64,000 nucleotides of DNA from Pontibacter lucknowensis (GCF_900156415.1 NZ_FTNM01000003.1:310001-374000), one strand, 5' to 3'; positions 15,897 through 25,532 are shown, numbered from the stretch's first letter. A program made the numbers and translations. Notes: generated by a model from the letters alone, not told the origin.

Positions 15897-18095
15897 ATGA
15901 AAGACCAAATCATATTAGCCGGTAAGGCATCCGGTGTCGCGGTCCTGTTAGCGTTGGCAAGTTGTACTTCGTCGCAGACGCCTCAGACTCAGGATACCCA
16001 GGTGACAACCCAACAGCAACAGGCCGTTGAAACCAACCCATTGCTGCAGGAGTGGACAGGCCCTTATGGCGGTGTGCCTGCCTTCGACAAAATGAACCTG
16101 GCCGACCTGAAGCCAGCCATGGAGAAGGCAATGGCCCTAAACCTGGCCGAAATTGAAAAGATTGCTAACAACACACAGCCCGCCACTTTCGAGAACACCA
16201 TCGAGGAGATGGAGCGTGCCGGCAAGGAGTTGAACCGCGTGTTCACGTACTATGGCATCTGGAGCAGCAACGTGTCTACGCCTGAGTTCCGCACCATCCA
16301 GCAGGAAATGGCACCGAAGATCTCTGAGTTCAATTCCAAGATCTCACAGAACGAGAAGCTGTTCCAGCGCATCAAGGTGGTGTATGACAATGCCCAGAAA
16401 AACCCGCTGCCAGCCGATCAGCAGCGTGTGGTGGAACTGGTGTACAAAGGCTTTGAGATGGAAGGTGCTAACCTGAGTCCTGAGCAGAAGCAGCGCTATG
16501 CCGCTATCAACAAAGAGCTTTCGACTCTTTATACCAAGTTCTCTAACAACATCCTGGCTGACGAGGAGAAGTATGTAGTGTACTTCACCAAAGACCAGCT
16601 GAGCGGATTGCCGGAGTCGTTTGTGAAAGCTGCTGCCAAAGCTGCCGCTGACCGTGGCAAGGAAGGCCAGTATGCCGTAACCAACACCCGTTCGAGCATG
16701 GACCAGTTCCTGACTTACTCTGACGAGCGTGCGCTTCGTGAGAAGGTATGGAAGAACTACTACTCCCGTGCCGACAACAACGACGAGAACGATAACAAGC
16801 AGAACATCGTGGACATCCTGAAACTGCGTCGCGAGCGCGTGCAGCTGATGGGCTACGACAACTATGCACAGTGGAGACTGCAGGACCGCATGGCCAAAAC
16901 GCCTGAGGCTGCGATGGACCTGATGATGGCGGTATGGCCATCCGCCATTGCCCGTGCTAAGGAAGAGGTGGCTGACATGCAGCAGCTGGCAAACAAAACC
17001 AGCAAAACCAAGATCACGATCGAGCCCTGGGACTACCGCTACTACGCCGAGAAAGTGCGTCAGCAGAAGTATGACCTGAACTCTGACGAGGTGAAGCAAT
17101 ACCTGGAGCTGGGCAACCTGACGCAGGCGATCTTCTTCACAGCTGGTGAGCTGTTCAATTTCAACTTCACGCCAGTGCCGGAAGGTTCTGTGCCAGTATT
17201 CCATGAAGACGTGAAGGTATGGGAAGTGACCGACAAGACGACCGGCGATCACATCGGTCTGTGGTACCTCGATCCGTTTGCACGTCAGGGCAAGCGCTCT
17301 GGTGCCTGGGCGACGACTTACCGCGCCCACACCACATTTGATGGTAAGAAGACGGTATTATCTTCGAACAACTCCAACTTCGTGAAGCCAGCTCCGGGTG
17401 AGCCTGTGCTGGTATCATGGGACGATGCGGAAACCTTCTTCCACGAGTTCGGCCACGCGCTGCACTTCCTGGCGTCTAACGTAAAATACCCGACCCTGAA
17501 CAGCGGCGTGCGTGACTATACCGAGTTCCAGTCGCAGTTGCTGGAGCGCTGGTTGTCTACTGACAAGGTGATCAACCAGTTCCTGAAGCACTACAAGACT
17601 GGTGAGCCGATGCCGAAAGAGTTGGTGGCCAAGATTGAGAAAGCCTCTACCTTCAACCAGGGCTTTGCAACAACTGAATTCCTGGCATCAGCCTTAATGG
17701 ACATGCACTTCCACCTGGCCGATCCGAACAACCTGGACCCGGATAAATTTGAGAAAGAAACTTTATCTAAATTAGGTATGCCGAAGGAAATCGTGATGCG
17801 TCACCGTTCACCGCACTTCGGTCACGTATTCTCTGGCGAAGGTTATGCCACCGGTTACTATGGTTACCTGTGGGCCGACGTGCTGACATCTGATGCCTCT
17901 GAAGCCTTTGCGGAAGCACCAGGCGGGTTCTATGATGCTGAGGTTGCTGCCAGACTGGTGAAGTACCTTTTTGCACCACGCAACTCCATGGACCCGGCTG
18001 ACGCTTACCGTCAGTTCCGTGGCCGCGATGCCAAGATCGATGCGCTGATGCGCGACCGTGGCTTCCCGGTACCAGGCCAGCAAGGCAAGAAGTAA
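15897..18095 (+). CDS. dcp: M3-family peptidyl-dipeptidase Dcp, lipoprotein
   Basis: This 732-residue zinc peptidase carries the HExxH motif as HEFGH (H516 to H520) followed by ALHF, with the third ligand expected in the downstream E-F-x-S-Q region (YTEFQSQLLERW). It begins with a signal peptide and an ASC lipobox (LALASCTSS), so it is a periplasmic lipoprotein that removes dipeptides from the C-termini of peptides. Length is normal for the Dcp subfamily. Codon use is strongly biased to C/G-ending codons, which suggests high expression; the GGTATA word is sparse here. A terminator follows. Confidence 0.93.
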   Translation: MKDQIILAGKASGVAVLLALASCTSSQTPQTQDTQVTTQQQQAVETNPLLQEWTGPYGGVPAFDKMNLADLKPAMEKAMALNLAEIEKIANNTQPATFENTIEEMERAGKELNRVFTYYGIWSSNVSTPEFRTIQQEMAPKISEFNSKISQNEKLFQRIKVVYDNAQKNPLPADQQRVVELVYKGFEMEGANLSPEQKQRYAAINKELSTLYTKFSNNILADEEKYVVYFTKDQLSGLPESFVKAAAKAAADRGKEGQYAVTNTRSSMDQFLTYSDERALREKVWKNYYSRADNNDENDNKQNIVDILKLRRERVQLMGYDNYAQWRLQDRMAKTPEAAMDLMMAVWPSAIARAKEEVADMQQLANKTSKTKITIEPWDYRYYAEKVRQQKYDLNSDEVKQYLELGNLTQAIFFTAGELFNFNFTPVPEGSVPVFHEDVKVWEVTDKTTGDHIGLWYLDPFARQGKRSGAWATTYRAHTTFDGKKTVLSSNNSNFVKPAPGEPVLVSWDDAETFFHEFGHALHFLASNVKYPTLNSGVRDYTEFQSQLLERWLSTDKVINQFLKHYKTGEPMPKELVAKIEKASTFNQGFATTEFLASALMDMHFHLADPNNLDPDKFEKETLSKLGMPKEIVMRHRSPHFGHVFSGEGYATGYYGYLWADVLTSDASEAFAEAPGGFYDAEVAARLVKYLFAPRNSMDPADAYRQFRGRDAKIDALMRDRGFPVPGQQGKK

Positions 18096-18136
18096 ATTAG
18101 TCGGTAAGGCCTACCTGCGCCTCACCAGACGGCATA

Positions 18137-18181
18137 AAAACAGCCGGGGTCATTGCATAGCAGTGGCCTCGGCTGTTTTGT
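18137..18181 (+). terminator. Intrinsic terminator after dcp
   Basis: AAAACAGCCG (18137-18146) pairs with CGGCTGTTTT (18170-18179), with further partial pairing inside. The T-rich right arm continues into GTTTTAC. Confidence 0.7.
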
Positions 18182-18276
18182 TTTACAGAGGTAAAGCTCG
18201 CCTTATGCTCCCCGGGCAACCTTTAATTACCCGCACCGTCATAAATGTATCGTACGTTAACTGACCGCTGATCCTA

Positions 18277-19443
18277 TTGAGAAAAAAGCTACAATACTGC
18301 ATATTTCTGTTGCTGCCGTTACTGCTTGTTTTCAGCAAAGTGAGTCTGGCGCAGGCGCCTGAAGAGAAGCCGGAGGACAAACCCATGCTCAAACTGGGAG
18401 GGGCACTGCGTTTTAACTACAATCTCTCTACCTGGAAAAAAGATCAGCTGGAGCGGGGCGGTGACTTTGGTTTTGATCTCTTTCGCATCAATGCAGAAGC
18501 CGCTTATAAGGGCATTAAACTTAATGCCGAGTTTCGTCACTACTCCCAGGCATTCGGTGGCGCTTTTCTAAAGCAAGGCTGGTTCCAGTACGATTTCGAC
18601 GAAGGCTCCCAGCTGCAGGTCGGCCTCAACCAGGTTCCTTTCGGCATCCAGCAATACAACTCCAACAACTGGTTTTTCAACATGACCTATTATGTTGGTT
18701 TTGAGGACGACCATGACATGGGCGTAAAATACATCCGCGACAGCGGCCGCTGGCAATGGCAGGCGGCTTATTATAAGAGTGCCGAAGAGTTTGTGTTTGG
18801 GTTGGCAGAACCGAGCCCCAACCGCTACTCTTATGATGTGACGGGCCGCAACAAAGAGAACAACCAGCTTGACTTCAAACTGGTGCGCCGGCTCGGCGAC
18901 AGCCTGGCACACGAAATCGGCTATTCCCTGCAGGGCGGGCTACTCTACAACATCGATACCGAGCGTAACGGTACACGTTACGCAGGTGCGGTGCACTACG
19001 AATACAAGTCATCCCACAGCCCCTGGAACATCAAACTGCAGGCCATGCTCTACCGCTTTCAACCAGCCTACGCAGATGGTGCCGACCTCGACTTTGTGGA
19101 GATGGGAGCCTATGGCGCCAACTACAATGTGGCAAACCGGGGGGAGATCTACACGGCAGGTATAGCCTATCACATACCGGTAGAAACAAAGCTTTTGCAA
19201 GGCATAGACCTATACAATAATTATGGGTACTACAATAAGCGGGAAAGCGACTATGAAAACGCCCACATGAACGTGTTGGGTGCGCTGTTTACCGCAGGGC
19301 CCATGTACATCTACACCGATGCGGCATTTGGCTACAACCATCCCTGGCTGGGGCCGGAGTGGACAAATGCCTTCACCACAGGAACCCCAGGTGACACAAA
19401 GTGGCATATGCGCTTCAATATCAACATGGGGTATTACTTCTGA
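18277..19443 (+). CDS. Outer-membrane porin-like beta-barrel protein
   Basis: The frame opens at a TTG codon that gives a clean signal peptide (MRKKLQYCIFLLLPLLLVF, cleavage after SLAQ). The mature part (about 360 residues) shows barrel strands throughout and ends in an aromatic residue (NMGYYF). It resembles phosphate-selective porin O/P-type barrels, though its solute is unknown. It is followed after 17 bp by a BCCT transporter and then a universal stress protein, so it probably supplies the transporter with substrate through the outer membrane. The TTG start is the only start that keeps the signal peptide. Confidence 0.75.
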   Translation: MRKKLQYCIFLLLPLLLVFSKVSLAQAPEEKPEDKPMLKLGGALRFNYNLSTWKKDQLERGGDFGFDLFRINAEAAYKGIKLNAEFRHYSQAFGGAFLKQGWFQYDFDEGSQLQVGLNQVPFGIQQYNSNNWFFNMTYYVGFEDDHDMGVKYIRDSGRWQWQAAYYKSAEEFVFGLAEPSPNRYSYDVTGRNKENNQLDFKLVRRLGDSLAHEIGYSLQGGLLYNIDTERNGTRYAGAVHYEYKSSHSPWNIKLQAMLYRFQPAYADGADLDFVEMGAYGANYNVANRGEIYTAGIAYHIPVETKLLQGIDLYNNYGYYNKRESDYENAHMNVLGALFTAGPMYIYTDAAFGYNHPWLGPEWTNAFTTGTPGDTKWHMRFNINMGYYF

Positions 19444-19460
19444 GACTTAAACCGAACAGC

Positions 19461-21116
19461 ATGAGTAAAGTTAAGAGCCATATTAGGAAATCATTTGGAC
19501 TGGAGGTAAATGGCCCTGTTTTCTGGTCATCTATCGTGATCCTGATCATCATTATTGCGCTTGTACTTATTTTCAGGAAAGGGGCAGAGACCTTTTTTGC
19601 CGCTGCCCAGACGGCGGTGACGGCTAATGCCGGTTGGTTGTTTATATTGAGTGTCAACCTGTTTGTGGCTTTTTGCTTTTTTATCGCCTTCGGTAGGTTT
19701 GGGAGCATCAGGTTAGGCGGCAAAGATGCCAAGCCGGAGTTTTCGACCTCTGCCTGGTTTGCCATGCTATTCAGTGCAGGTATGGGCATAGGGCTTTTGT
19801 TCTGGAGTATAGCTGAGCCCATTAACCACTTTCAGACACCACCGATGGGTGAGCCCGGCACACCGGCTGCGGCGCGGCAGGCGATGAACTTTACCTTTCT
19901 ACACTGGGGGCTCCATGCCTGGGCGATCTATGCGCTGGTTGCCCTGGCCCTGGCTTTCTTTACGTATAACCGGCAACTGCCCCTTACGGTGCGGTCTGCC
20001 TTCTACCCCTTCCTGGGGGAGCGCATCCACGGCATCATCGGGCACGTGATCGACATCCTGGCAGTAATTGCGACTTTGTTCGGTCTGGCCACATCTCTTG
20101 GGCTTGGCGTGAAGCAGGTGGCTGCCGGTCTCAACCACGTGTTCCCGGTCATCGCAAACGATATCACAACCCAGATCATCCTGATCGCGGTCATCACAGG
20201 TATAGCCACTGTTTCGGTGGTAACGGGTGTAGACAAAGGCGTACGCATCCTCAGTGAGTGGAATATCCGCATTGCGCTCCTGATCCTGATCGCGGTGCTA
20301 GTGCTTGGTCCTACGGTCTTTATTCTGAGTTCCTATGTGCAAAACACCGGTTACTACCTGGGCAATTTCCTGCAGCTCTCTTTCTGGAACGAAGCCTTCT
20401 CAACGAATAACTGGCAAGGCTCCTGGACGGTGTTTTACTGGGCCTGGTGGATTTCCTGGGCTCCTTTCGTGGGCATCTTCATCGCCCGCGTCTCGAAAGG
20501 GCGTACGATCAAAGAATTTGTGCTTGGGGTGCTCATTGCCCCATCGCTGCTGTCGTTCCTGTGGATGACTGCTTTCGGAAGTACCGCGCTGCGCGATATA
20601 CTGGCCGGAAACAACGCCATAGCCGATGCCGTTGCAGCCGATATTTCAACAGCTCTCTTCGTGTTCTTTGAGCAGCTTCCTTTTTCAACCGTACTCTCCG
20701 TGATCGGCATTCTACTCATTGCAGGTTTTTTCGTCACCTCTTCAGACTCCGGCTCTTTAGTGGTTGTGAGTCTTACCTCAGGAGGTATTCCTAACCCGCC
20801 GGTAGGTACGCGCGTCTTCTGGGCGCTTTCAGGAGGGGCTATTGCGGCGGTGCTGTTGCTGGGAGGCGGCTTGCAAGCCCTGCAGACTGCCGTTATTATA
20901 ACAGGGCTGCCCTTCGCTATTATTCTGCTGCTGATGTGCTATAGTCTGTATCGGGGGTTAAGCGAAGAACTGGAGGAAGAGCTGAAACTGGGGCAGGCGA
21001 GTGAGCGGAAGGCTTATCAGCAATTAGTGGCCGAAATGCTGGCCAAAAGAGCCCAGAAACAACATGCGCCAAAAACAGCAGGAGGGGAGAGTAATCCAAA
21101 TAAACCATTAGAATAG
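19461..21116 (+). CDS. BCCT-family betaine/choline/carnitine transporter
   Basis: The ATG at 19461 gives 551 residues with twelve predicted membrane helices. The BCCT signature is clear in FYWAWWISWAPFVGIF and the preceding AMLFSAGMGIGLLFWSI region. Members import glycine betaine, choline, carnitine or related compounds with Na+ or H+. An extended frame starts at 19401 inside the porin gene but is not credible. The cytosolic C-terminus is charged (ERKAYQQLVAEMLAKRAQK), as in osmosensing members. Neighbours (porin and universal stress protein) suggest osmotic stress or osmolyte uptake; that role is inference. Confidence 0.92.
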   Translation: MSKVKSHIRKSFGLEVNGPVFWSSIVILIIIIALVLIFRKGAETFFAAAQTAVTANAGWLFILSVNLFVAFCFFIAFGRFGSIRLGGKDAKPEFSTSAWFAMLFSAGMGIGLLFWSIAEPINHFQTPPMGEPGTPAAARQAMNFTFLHWGLHAWAIYALVALALAFFTYNRQLPLTVRSAFYPFLGERIHGIIGHVIDILAVIATLFGLATSLGLGVKQVAAGLNHVFPVIANDITTQIILIAVITGIATVSVVTGVDKGVRILSEWNIRIALLILIAVLVLGPTVFILSSYVQNTGYYLGNFLQLSFWNEAFSTNNWQGSWTVFYWAWWISWAPFVGIFIARVSKGRTIKEFVLGVLIAPSLLSFLWMTAFGSTALRDILAGNNAIADAVAADISTALFVFFEQLPFSTVLSVIGILLIAGFFVTSSDSGSLVVVSLTSGGIPNPPVGTRVFWALSGGAIAAVLLLGGGLQALQTAVIITGLPFAIILLLMCYSLYRGLSEELEEELKLGQASERKAYQQLVAEMLAKRAQKQHAPKTAGGESNPNKPLE

Positions 21117-21125
21117 AAAAGCGCT

Positions 21126-22001
21126 ATGATTGCAATTAATGCTATGATGGTCTGCCTGGACCTTAGTGATATAGATGAAAAGCTGGTCGCTTTTGCACGC
21201 GCGATCTGTGAGCGACTACCTGTTGACAAGGTGTACTTTGTGCACAATATCAAAACTTCCGAGCTAAGCGAAGACTTCAGAGAGTGGTTTGGCGAGGTGG
21301 ACCTGGCAAGTGAGATCGAGGGAAACATAACCGATATCGTGTCTGAGCATTTCGCCAATGCCGCCCCACATGAGATACTGGTCAGCGAAGAGCCCAACAC
21401 AGAGGTTATTCTGGCCGATCTGGTCAAACGCTATAAAGTGAAGCTGACGCTGTTAGGCAAGAAGTCGAAAGGGAAGAGTACAAATGCATTAGGCACCAAA
21501 TTGTTGCGCATCCTGCCGTGCAGTATACTGGTGTTCCCGGAGACTGGTGCGTTTAACATTGAAAAGGTGCTGATCCCCATCGATTTCTCCAATACCTCAG
21601 TGCACGCATTAAGGCTCAGCAAAAATCTGTCAGACCAGTTAGGCTTGCAGCTCGAGATCATGCATGTGTACCGCCTGCCAAGTCAGTTCTTTCCTCTGAT
21701 CTCGGAAGAAAAAGCTGTGAAAAAGGCGGAAGAAGTGGTCAAGGAGAAGTTCACTGCCCTGCAGAAGCAGCACCCGGAGATAGTCGGTATACCTTATACC
21801 CTGGTCAGAGCGGCTAATAAGAGTGTAGCTGAGCGTATTAGCCTTCATCTCGAAAAAGGTAGGCATGGCATGCTGGTGCTGGGCCTGAAAGGTAATAATC
21901 CGATCCCGTCCCTAAGCCTTGGGAGTGTGCCTACCGAGATCTACAACTCAGATATCAACGTGCCGCTTTGGCTGGTTTACTCTGAGGAGGTGATAAAATA
22001 A
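21126..22001 (+). CDS. Universal stress protein with two Usp domains
   Basis: This 291-residue protein consists of two tandem UspA domains (about 1-140 and 147-287). The second begins IEKVLIPIDFSNTS and ends VPLWLV. The ATP-binding G-2x-G-9x-G(S/T) element is changed in the first domain (LGKKSKGKSTNALG) and partly recognisable in the second (LGLKGNNPIPSLSLGS). It is the third gene of the porin-BCCT-Usp operon, 9 bp after the transporter. Usp proteins often accompany ion or osmolyte transporters and may regulate them. Confidence 0.88.
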   Translation: MIAINAMMVCLDLSDIDEKLVAFARAICERLPVDKVYFVHNIKTSELSEDFREWFGEVDLASEIEGNITDIVSEHFANAAPHEILVSEEPNTEVILADLVKRYKVKLTLLGKKSKGKSTNALGTKLLRILPCSILVFPETGAFNIEKVLIPIDFSNTSVHALRLSKNLSDQLGLQLEIMHVYRLPSQFFPLISEEKAVKKAEEVVKEKFTALQKQHPEIVGIPYTLVRAANKSVAERISLHLEKGRHGMLVLGLKGNNPIPSLSLGSVPTEIYNSDINVPLWLVYSEEVIK

Positions 22002-22124
22002 ATTCGATGCGGGATTGCCTTTAAATGGCTGTAACAGCTTTTTTCAAAAATAATTTCAGCAATTATGATCTGTTTCGCAACCTTTCGGTAACATGGTCGT
22101 AATTTCTGAGATTAATAAGCACCA

Positions 22125-22475
22125 ATGACATTAACAGAGCAGGATATGTTATCCGGTTTACATGGTGTGCTCCCAGATTACCGATTGCCAATTATGGACG
22201 AATTTTCTCTTTTTACCAGCAAGCTGCAAACTTGCGATCTGATTGTACTGACAGAAGCGGACGAAACCCGAACATATTGTCGTTTCTATGCGAATGGCCT
22301 TTATCAGGACAGAATGTTTATATCAGATGTCTCTGTAAAAGAAAACCTGACGCTACTCAGCAGTGAGGAAGATGTGATTGATTGGAATGGCGTGCAAAAC
22401 CTTCGTAAAAAATACTGTGAAGCGTTGCATTCAAGCGAAGGTATAAAGCCGGAGAGTTCAAGAGAACCGGTCTAG
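22125..22475 (+). CDS. Hypothetical protein
   Basis: This 116-residue acidic, soluble protein has no recognised domain. It lies alone after the Usp gene with a 123-bp gap. Codon use is normal, but I cannot tie it to a family. A minus-strand candidate small RNA ends about 70 bp downstream of its stop. Confidence 0.5.
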   Translation: MTLTEQDMLSGLHGVLPDYRLPIMDEFSLFTSKLQTCDLIVLTEADETRTYCRFYANGLYQDRMFISDVSVKENLTLLSSEEDVIDWNGVQNLRKKYCEALHSSEGIKPESSREPV

Positions 22476-22547
22476 CGACCGGACATCCAGGCGTTTTTAT
22501 TGCGCTCAGAAAACAGTCCCCAGGCGTATTTTCTGGATAGTTATAGC

Positions 22548-22626
22548 TTATAAAAAAGCAAAGGCTCCTTTGTGGGGAGCCCTGCCTCTTCAAAGGATTG
22601 CCACATAGGCAACCTTCAACTTTTAG
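22548..22626 (-). ncRNA. Candidate small RNA with own promoter box and terminator
   Basis: On the minus strand a perfect TATATTTG box (22640-22633) is followed by about 79 bases without any reading frame. These contain a bulged hairpin (AAGG-A-TTGCC against GGCAA-CCTT, loop ACATA, 22593-22616 on the plus strand) and a second hairpin (GGCTCC / GGAGCC, 22563-22581) running into a T-rich tract (TTTGCTTTTTTA). This is the layout of a stand-alone bacterial small RNA. I could not match it to a named family. Confidence 0.5.
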
Positions 22627-22632
22627 CCGCTG

Positions 22633-22640
22633 CAAATATA
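22633..22640 (-). promoter_or_regulatory. TAnnTTTG -7 element before the candidate small RNA
   Basis: The minus strand reads TATATTTG, a perfect match to the Bacteroidota -7 consensus. No TTG is found exactly 19-20 bp further upstream, so the promoter is incomplete by consensus. Confidence 0.4.
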
Positions 22641-22780
22641 GAGATAATTATACCTATATCCGGTGCTATTGGTGAAAAAAAATAATATTTTTGAACTTTC
22701 CTGTTGTAATGTTATTTAATCTGATTTGCGTGATGCTTGGGGTTTGATATTGAATCAGGTAAAGGGCAGGAAAACATAAC

Positions 22781-22810
22781 AAAAAGAGGGAGCCTTGGCT
22801 CCCTCTTTTT
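22781..22810. terminator. Bidirectional terminator
   Basis: AAAAAGAGGGAG (22781-22792) and CTCCCTCTTTTT (22799-22810) form a perfect 12-bp stem with A- and T-runs on either side. It can stop transcription in both directions, chiefly that of the membrane protein gene on the minus strand. Confidence 0.85.
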
Positions 22811-22842
22811 GTTTCTCATATAGAGATTATAGTAGACGCTTC

Positions 22843-23136
22843 TTACTTGTCGTTTTGATAGCCAACCAGCTTGATCATCTTATTGTAGTTACCCAACAGT
22901 AAGAAGGAAGGAGCCCACTGCCCTACGAATAATGCTTCTTCGTCTTTCTTCATAATTTTCAGTGTCGCTGAAACGGCCATAGAGCCCAATGCTGCCCATA
23001 GGAATACATCTGATGGGATACGGGAAGTATAGTCTTCGATGGCTGCAGCCACTGGTCCTTCTTTATGCTGTGGATTAGTTCTGTCAGCTTTGTTTTTCAA
23101 ATCCTGTGCGTCTCTTTTAAGATCTTGTGTGTCCAT
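22843..23136 (-). CDS. Small membrane protein of unknown function
   Basis: The ATG at 23136 gives 97 residues (MDTQDLKRDAQDLKNK start). A charged helical N-terminus of about 40 residues is followed by two hydrophobic segments (about 42-58 and 70-84). I recognise similar proteins in related genomes only as uncharacterised. It has its own terminator at 22781-22810. A longer frame from 23169 is less likely because the MDTQDLK start is typical. Confidence 0.65.
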   Translation of the reverse strand: MDTQDLKRDAQDLKNKADRTNPQHKEGPVAAAIEDYTSRIPSDVFLWAALGSMAVSATLKIMKKDEEALFVGQWAPSFLLLGNYNKMIKLVGYQNDK

Positions 23137-23348
23137 AGTTCTTATTTTGTTTAGATGGTACAATACCATACAGAACGAAATAGAACCATGATTGTTTGCA
23201 AAAATTGAAAAATATGGGGTATACGCAGCCAGGGAGGGCCATCAGACACTATATTATTGCAACAATATATGTAAATTGGCAGCCTGAAACAGGGGAAGGC
23301 CACAGGTTGCCCTTTTCCCGAGATCGAACCCAATAGATAGCCTATATT

Positions 23349-25532
23349 TTGGAGCTTTCCGCACTTCTTGAACCGCTGGCCGGCACGCCCCAAACCTATC
23401 TAGCATTGGCAGTGCTCCTGCTGCCGCTGCTCGCCTTTGCGGTGCTATACCTGGCGGGCAGTAAGCTGCCCCGTCAGGGTGACTGGTTGGGGATCGGTGC
23501 CACTGGATTAGCCTTCACATTTTCGATTTACCTCTATACCCAAACCTGGAACACAGAAGTTTACCATAGCCGGACCACCTGGTTTAGTCTGCCGGGCAGT
23601 TTTATAGCAGACTTCACAGCAGGTATACTACTTGATAACCTGACGGTACTGATGCTGGTCATCGTTACCTTCATCTCCATGCTGGTGCAGCTCTTCTCGG
23701 TGGGTTATATGCACGGCGACAAAGGGTATAGCCGCTACTTCGCCTACCTGGGCCTCTTCACCTTCAGTATGCTGGGTATTGTGTTGGTCGATAACCTGCT
23801 GCTGCTCTTTATGTTCTGGGAGCTGGTCGGTCTGTCGTCTTACCTGCTCATCGGCTTCTGGTATGAACGGCCTGCTGCCATCGCGGCCAACAAAAAAGCA
23901 TTTTTAGTGAACAGAGTTGGTGACATCGGCTTGCTGCTTGGTTTGTTTGCCTTCTATACCTATTTCCGCACCTTTGACCTGGAAGCCTTGCGCACCATGG
24001 TGGGAGCAGGAGAGTGGCTGAACGGCACTTTTGTGACAGGCTATACCTTGCAGGGCATGGCCTGGTCTGTTGAATTGAGTCCTTTGTTTCTGACATTGGC
24101 CGGGCTTGGCCTGTTTATGGGCTGCGTGGGCAAGTCGGCCCAGTTCCCTCTGCAGGTATGGCTACCTGATGCCATGCAGGGCCCAACGCCGGTATCCTCG
24201 CTCATACACGCTGCGACCATGGTAGCGGCTGGCGTATACCTGGTGGCACGCTGCTACGCTTTCTTTACAGTGGATGCGCTTACGATCATCGCTATCGTAG
24301 GTGCTATCACGGCTCTACTGGGAGCTATCGCTGCTCTTACCCAATACGACATCAAGGCCATGCTTGCCTTCTCCACGATCTCACAGCTGGGCTACATGGT
24401 GATGGGCATGGGCACGGGAGCACACGATGCTTCGCTCTTTCACCTGACCACGCATGCTTTCTTTAAAGCGGCCCTTTTCCTCAATGCCGGTATTATCATC
24501 CATGCCATGCACCGGGGGCTGCACCATGCGCACTTGCCAGTTGGAGTCGATCCGCAGGATATCCGGAACATGGGTGGCCTGCGCAAGGCCATGCCGCTCA
24601 CTTTCTATACCTACCTGCTGGCAGCTGCCGCGCTGGTTGGTTTGCCGCTATTTTCAGGTTTCCTTTCGAAAGATGCCATCCTTTCAGGCAGCTGGGCCTG
24701 GGCACAAACGATGAGTCAGACCAACGGGAACAGCCTCTACTTTATAGTGCCTGTGATTGGGTTTGCAGTAGTGCTGCTCACGGCCTATTACATGGGGCGG
24801 CACCTGTGGTTTATGTTCTTCGGTACTTTCCGTCTGCCGTTCGATGTGCAGGCGCTTCGCCTGTCGGCGAGTCAGGAGATAGAGCGGGTAATGCTGCTAC
24901 CTGTGCTGCTGCTGGCAGTGCTCTCGCTGGGTATCTTCTTTTCGCTCAACCCGCTGTCCTTTGCCGGAAGCTGGGTAATGCAGGGCATTGGTCTGAACCA
25001 GCTTTCACAGGAAGGCGCTTTGCTGGCCGGTAGTCTGGTAGAGGCCGTGACGGTGCAGGATGCCGCCAACGGAACGGCTCATCTAGTGATCGGGGCGCTT
25101 TCCGCTTTGCTGGGTATAGCAGGTATAGCCCTTGCCTTTGGCAGGTACAAAGGCAAGAGCAGCGAAGCATTGCAGCAGGAGCAGCCTCAGGGTGCGCTGG
25201 CACACCTGTCATACAATCACTTTTACCTGGATGCGGTGTACGACAGGGTGCTGGTGCAGCCAGTGCTTTGGCTATCGCGCATGCTCTATCGTTTTGATAA
25301 ACGGGTAATCGACTACACGCTGGAGTATGCCAGCAAGTGGCTGGTAGTGTTCTCCAAGATTGTGAAGTGGTTTGACAAATGGATCGTGGACGGCAGTGTG
25401 TGGCTGATCGGAGCGATGGCAAAAGTGCTGGGCCGCTTCGGTCGCGGACTCCAAAACGGCAAGGTGCAGTCCTACTACGCTTACTCCCTTTTCGGATTTA
25501 TTCTGATAATACTATACATCATGCTGAATTGA
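23349..25532 (+). CDS. nuoL: NADH-quinone oxidoreductase subunit L
   Basis: This 727-residue protein has about sixteen membrane helices and the antiporter-like core of NuoL: KSAQFPLQVWLPDAMQGPTPVSSLIHAATMV in parts, and FKAALFLNAG further on. It forms the distal proton channel and lateral helix of complex I. The frame has only a TTG start (23349) just after an in-frame stop, with no ATG nearby. It is the first of nuoL-nuoM-nuoN; nuoA-K are not upstream, where an unrelated gene lies on the other strand. The C-terminal region ends with the amphipathic segment and a last helix (YSLFGFILIILYIML). Confidence 0.93.
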   Translation: MELSALLEPLAGTPQTYLALAVLLLPLLAFAVLYLAGSKLPRQGDWLGIGATGLAFTFSIYLYTQTWNTEVYHSRTTWFSLPGSFIADFTAGILLDNLTVLMLVIVTFISMLVQLFSVGYMHGDKGYSRYFAYLGLFTFSMLGIVLVDNLLLLFMFWELVGLSSYLLIGFWYERPAAIAANKKAFLVNRVGDIGLLLGLFAFYTYFRTFDLEALRTMVGAGEWLNGTFVTGYTLQGMAWSVELSPLFLTLAGLGLFMGCVGKSAQFPLQVWLPDAMQGPTPVSSLIHAATMVAAGVYLVARCYAFFTVDALTIIAIVGAITALLGAIAALTQYDIKAMLAFSTISQLGYMVMGMGTGAHDASLFHLTTHAFFKAALFLNAGIIIHAMHRGLHHAHLPVGVDPQDIRNMGGLRKAMPLTFYTYLLAAAALVGLPLFSGFLSKDAILSGSWAWAQTMSQTNGNSLYFIVPVIGFAVVLLTAYYMGRHLWFMFFGTFRLPFDVQALRLSASQEIERVMLLPVLLLAVLSLGIFFSLNPLSFAGSWVMQGIGLNQLSQEGALLAGSLVEAVTVQDAANGTAHLVIGALSALLGIAGIALAFGRYKGKSSEALQQEQPQGALAHLSYNHFYLDAVYDRVLVQPVLWLSRMLYRFDKRVIDYTLEYASKWLVVFSKIVKWFDKWIVDGSVWLIGAMAKVLGRFGRGLQNGKVQSYYAYSLFGFILIILYIMLN

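Noticed and set aside
16344-17330. Long antisense frames over dcp (and likewise over purF, 29901-30914, and katA, 46148-47068)
   Set aside because: These sit opposite genes with strongly biased GC-ending codons, which removes antisense stops; the products resemble no protein and lack start signals.
19401-19460. Extended N-terminus for the BCCT transporter
   Set aside because: The added residues lie inside the porin coding sequence; the ATG at 19461 gives a normal BCCT start.
22357-22635. Minus-strand reading frame across the candidate small RNA
   Set aside because: It runs through the promoter box, hairpins and the end of a plus-strand gene and has no protein-like composition.
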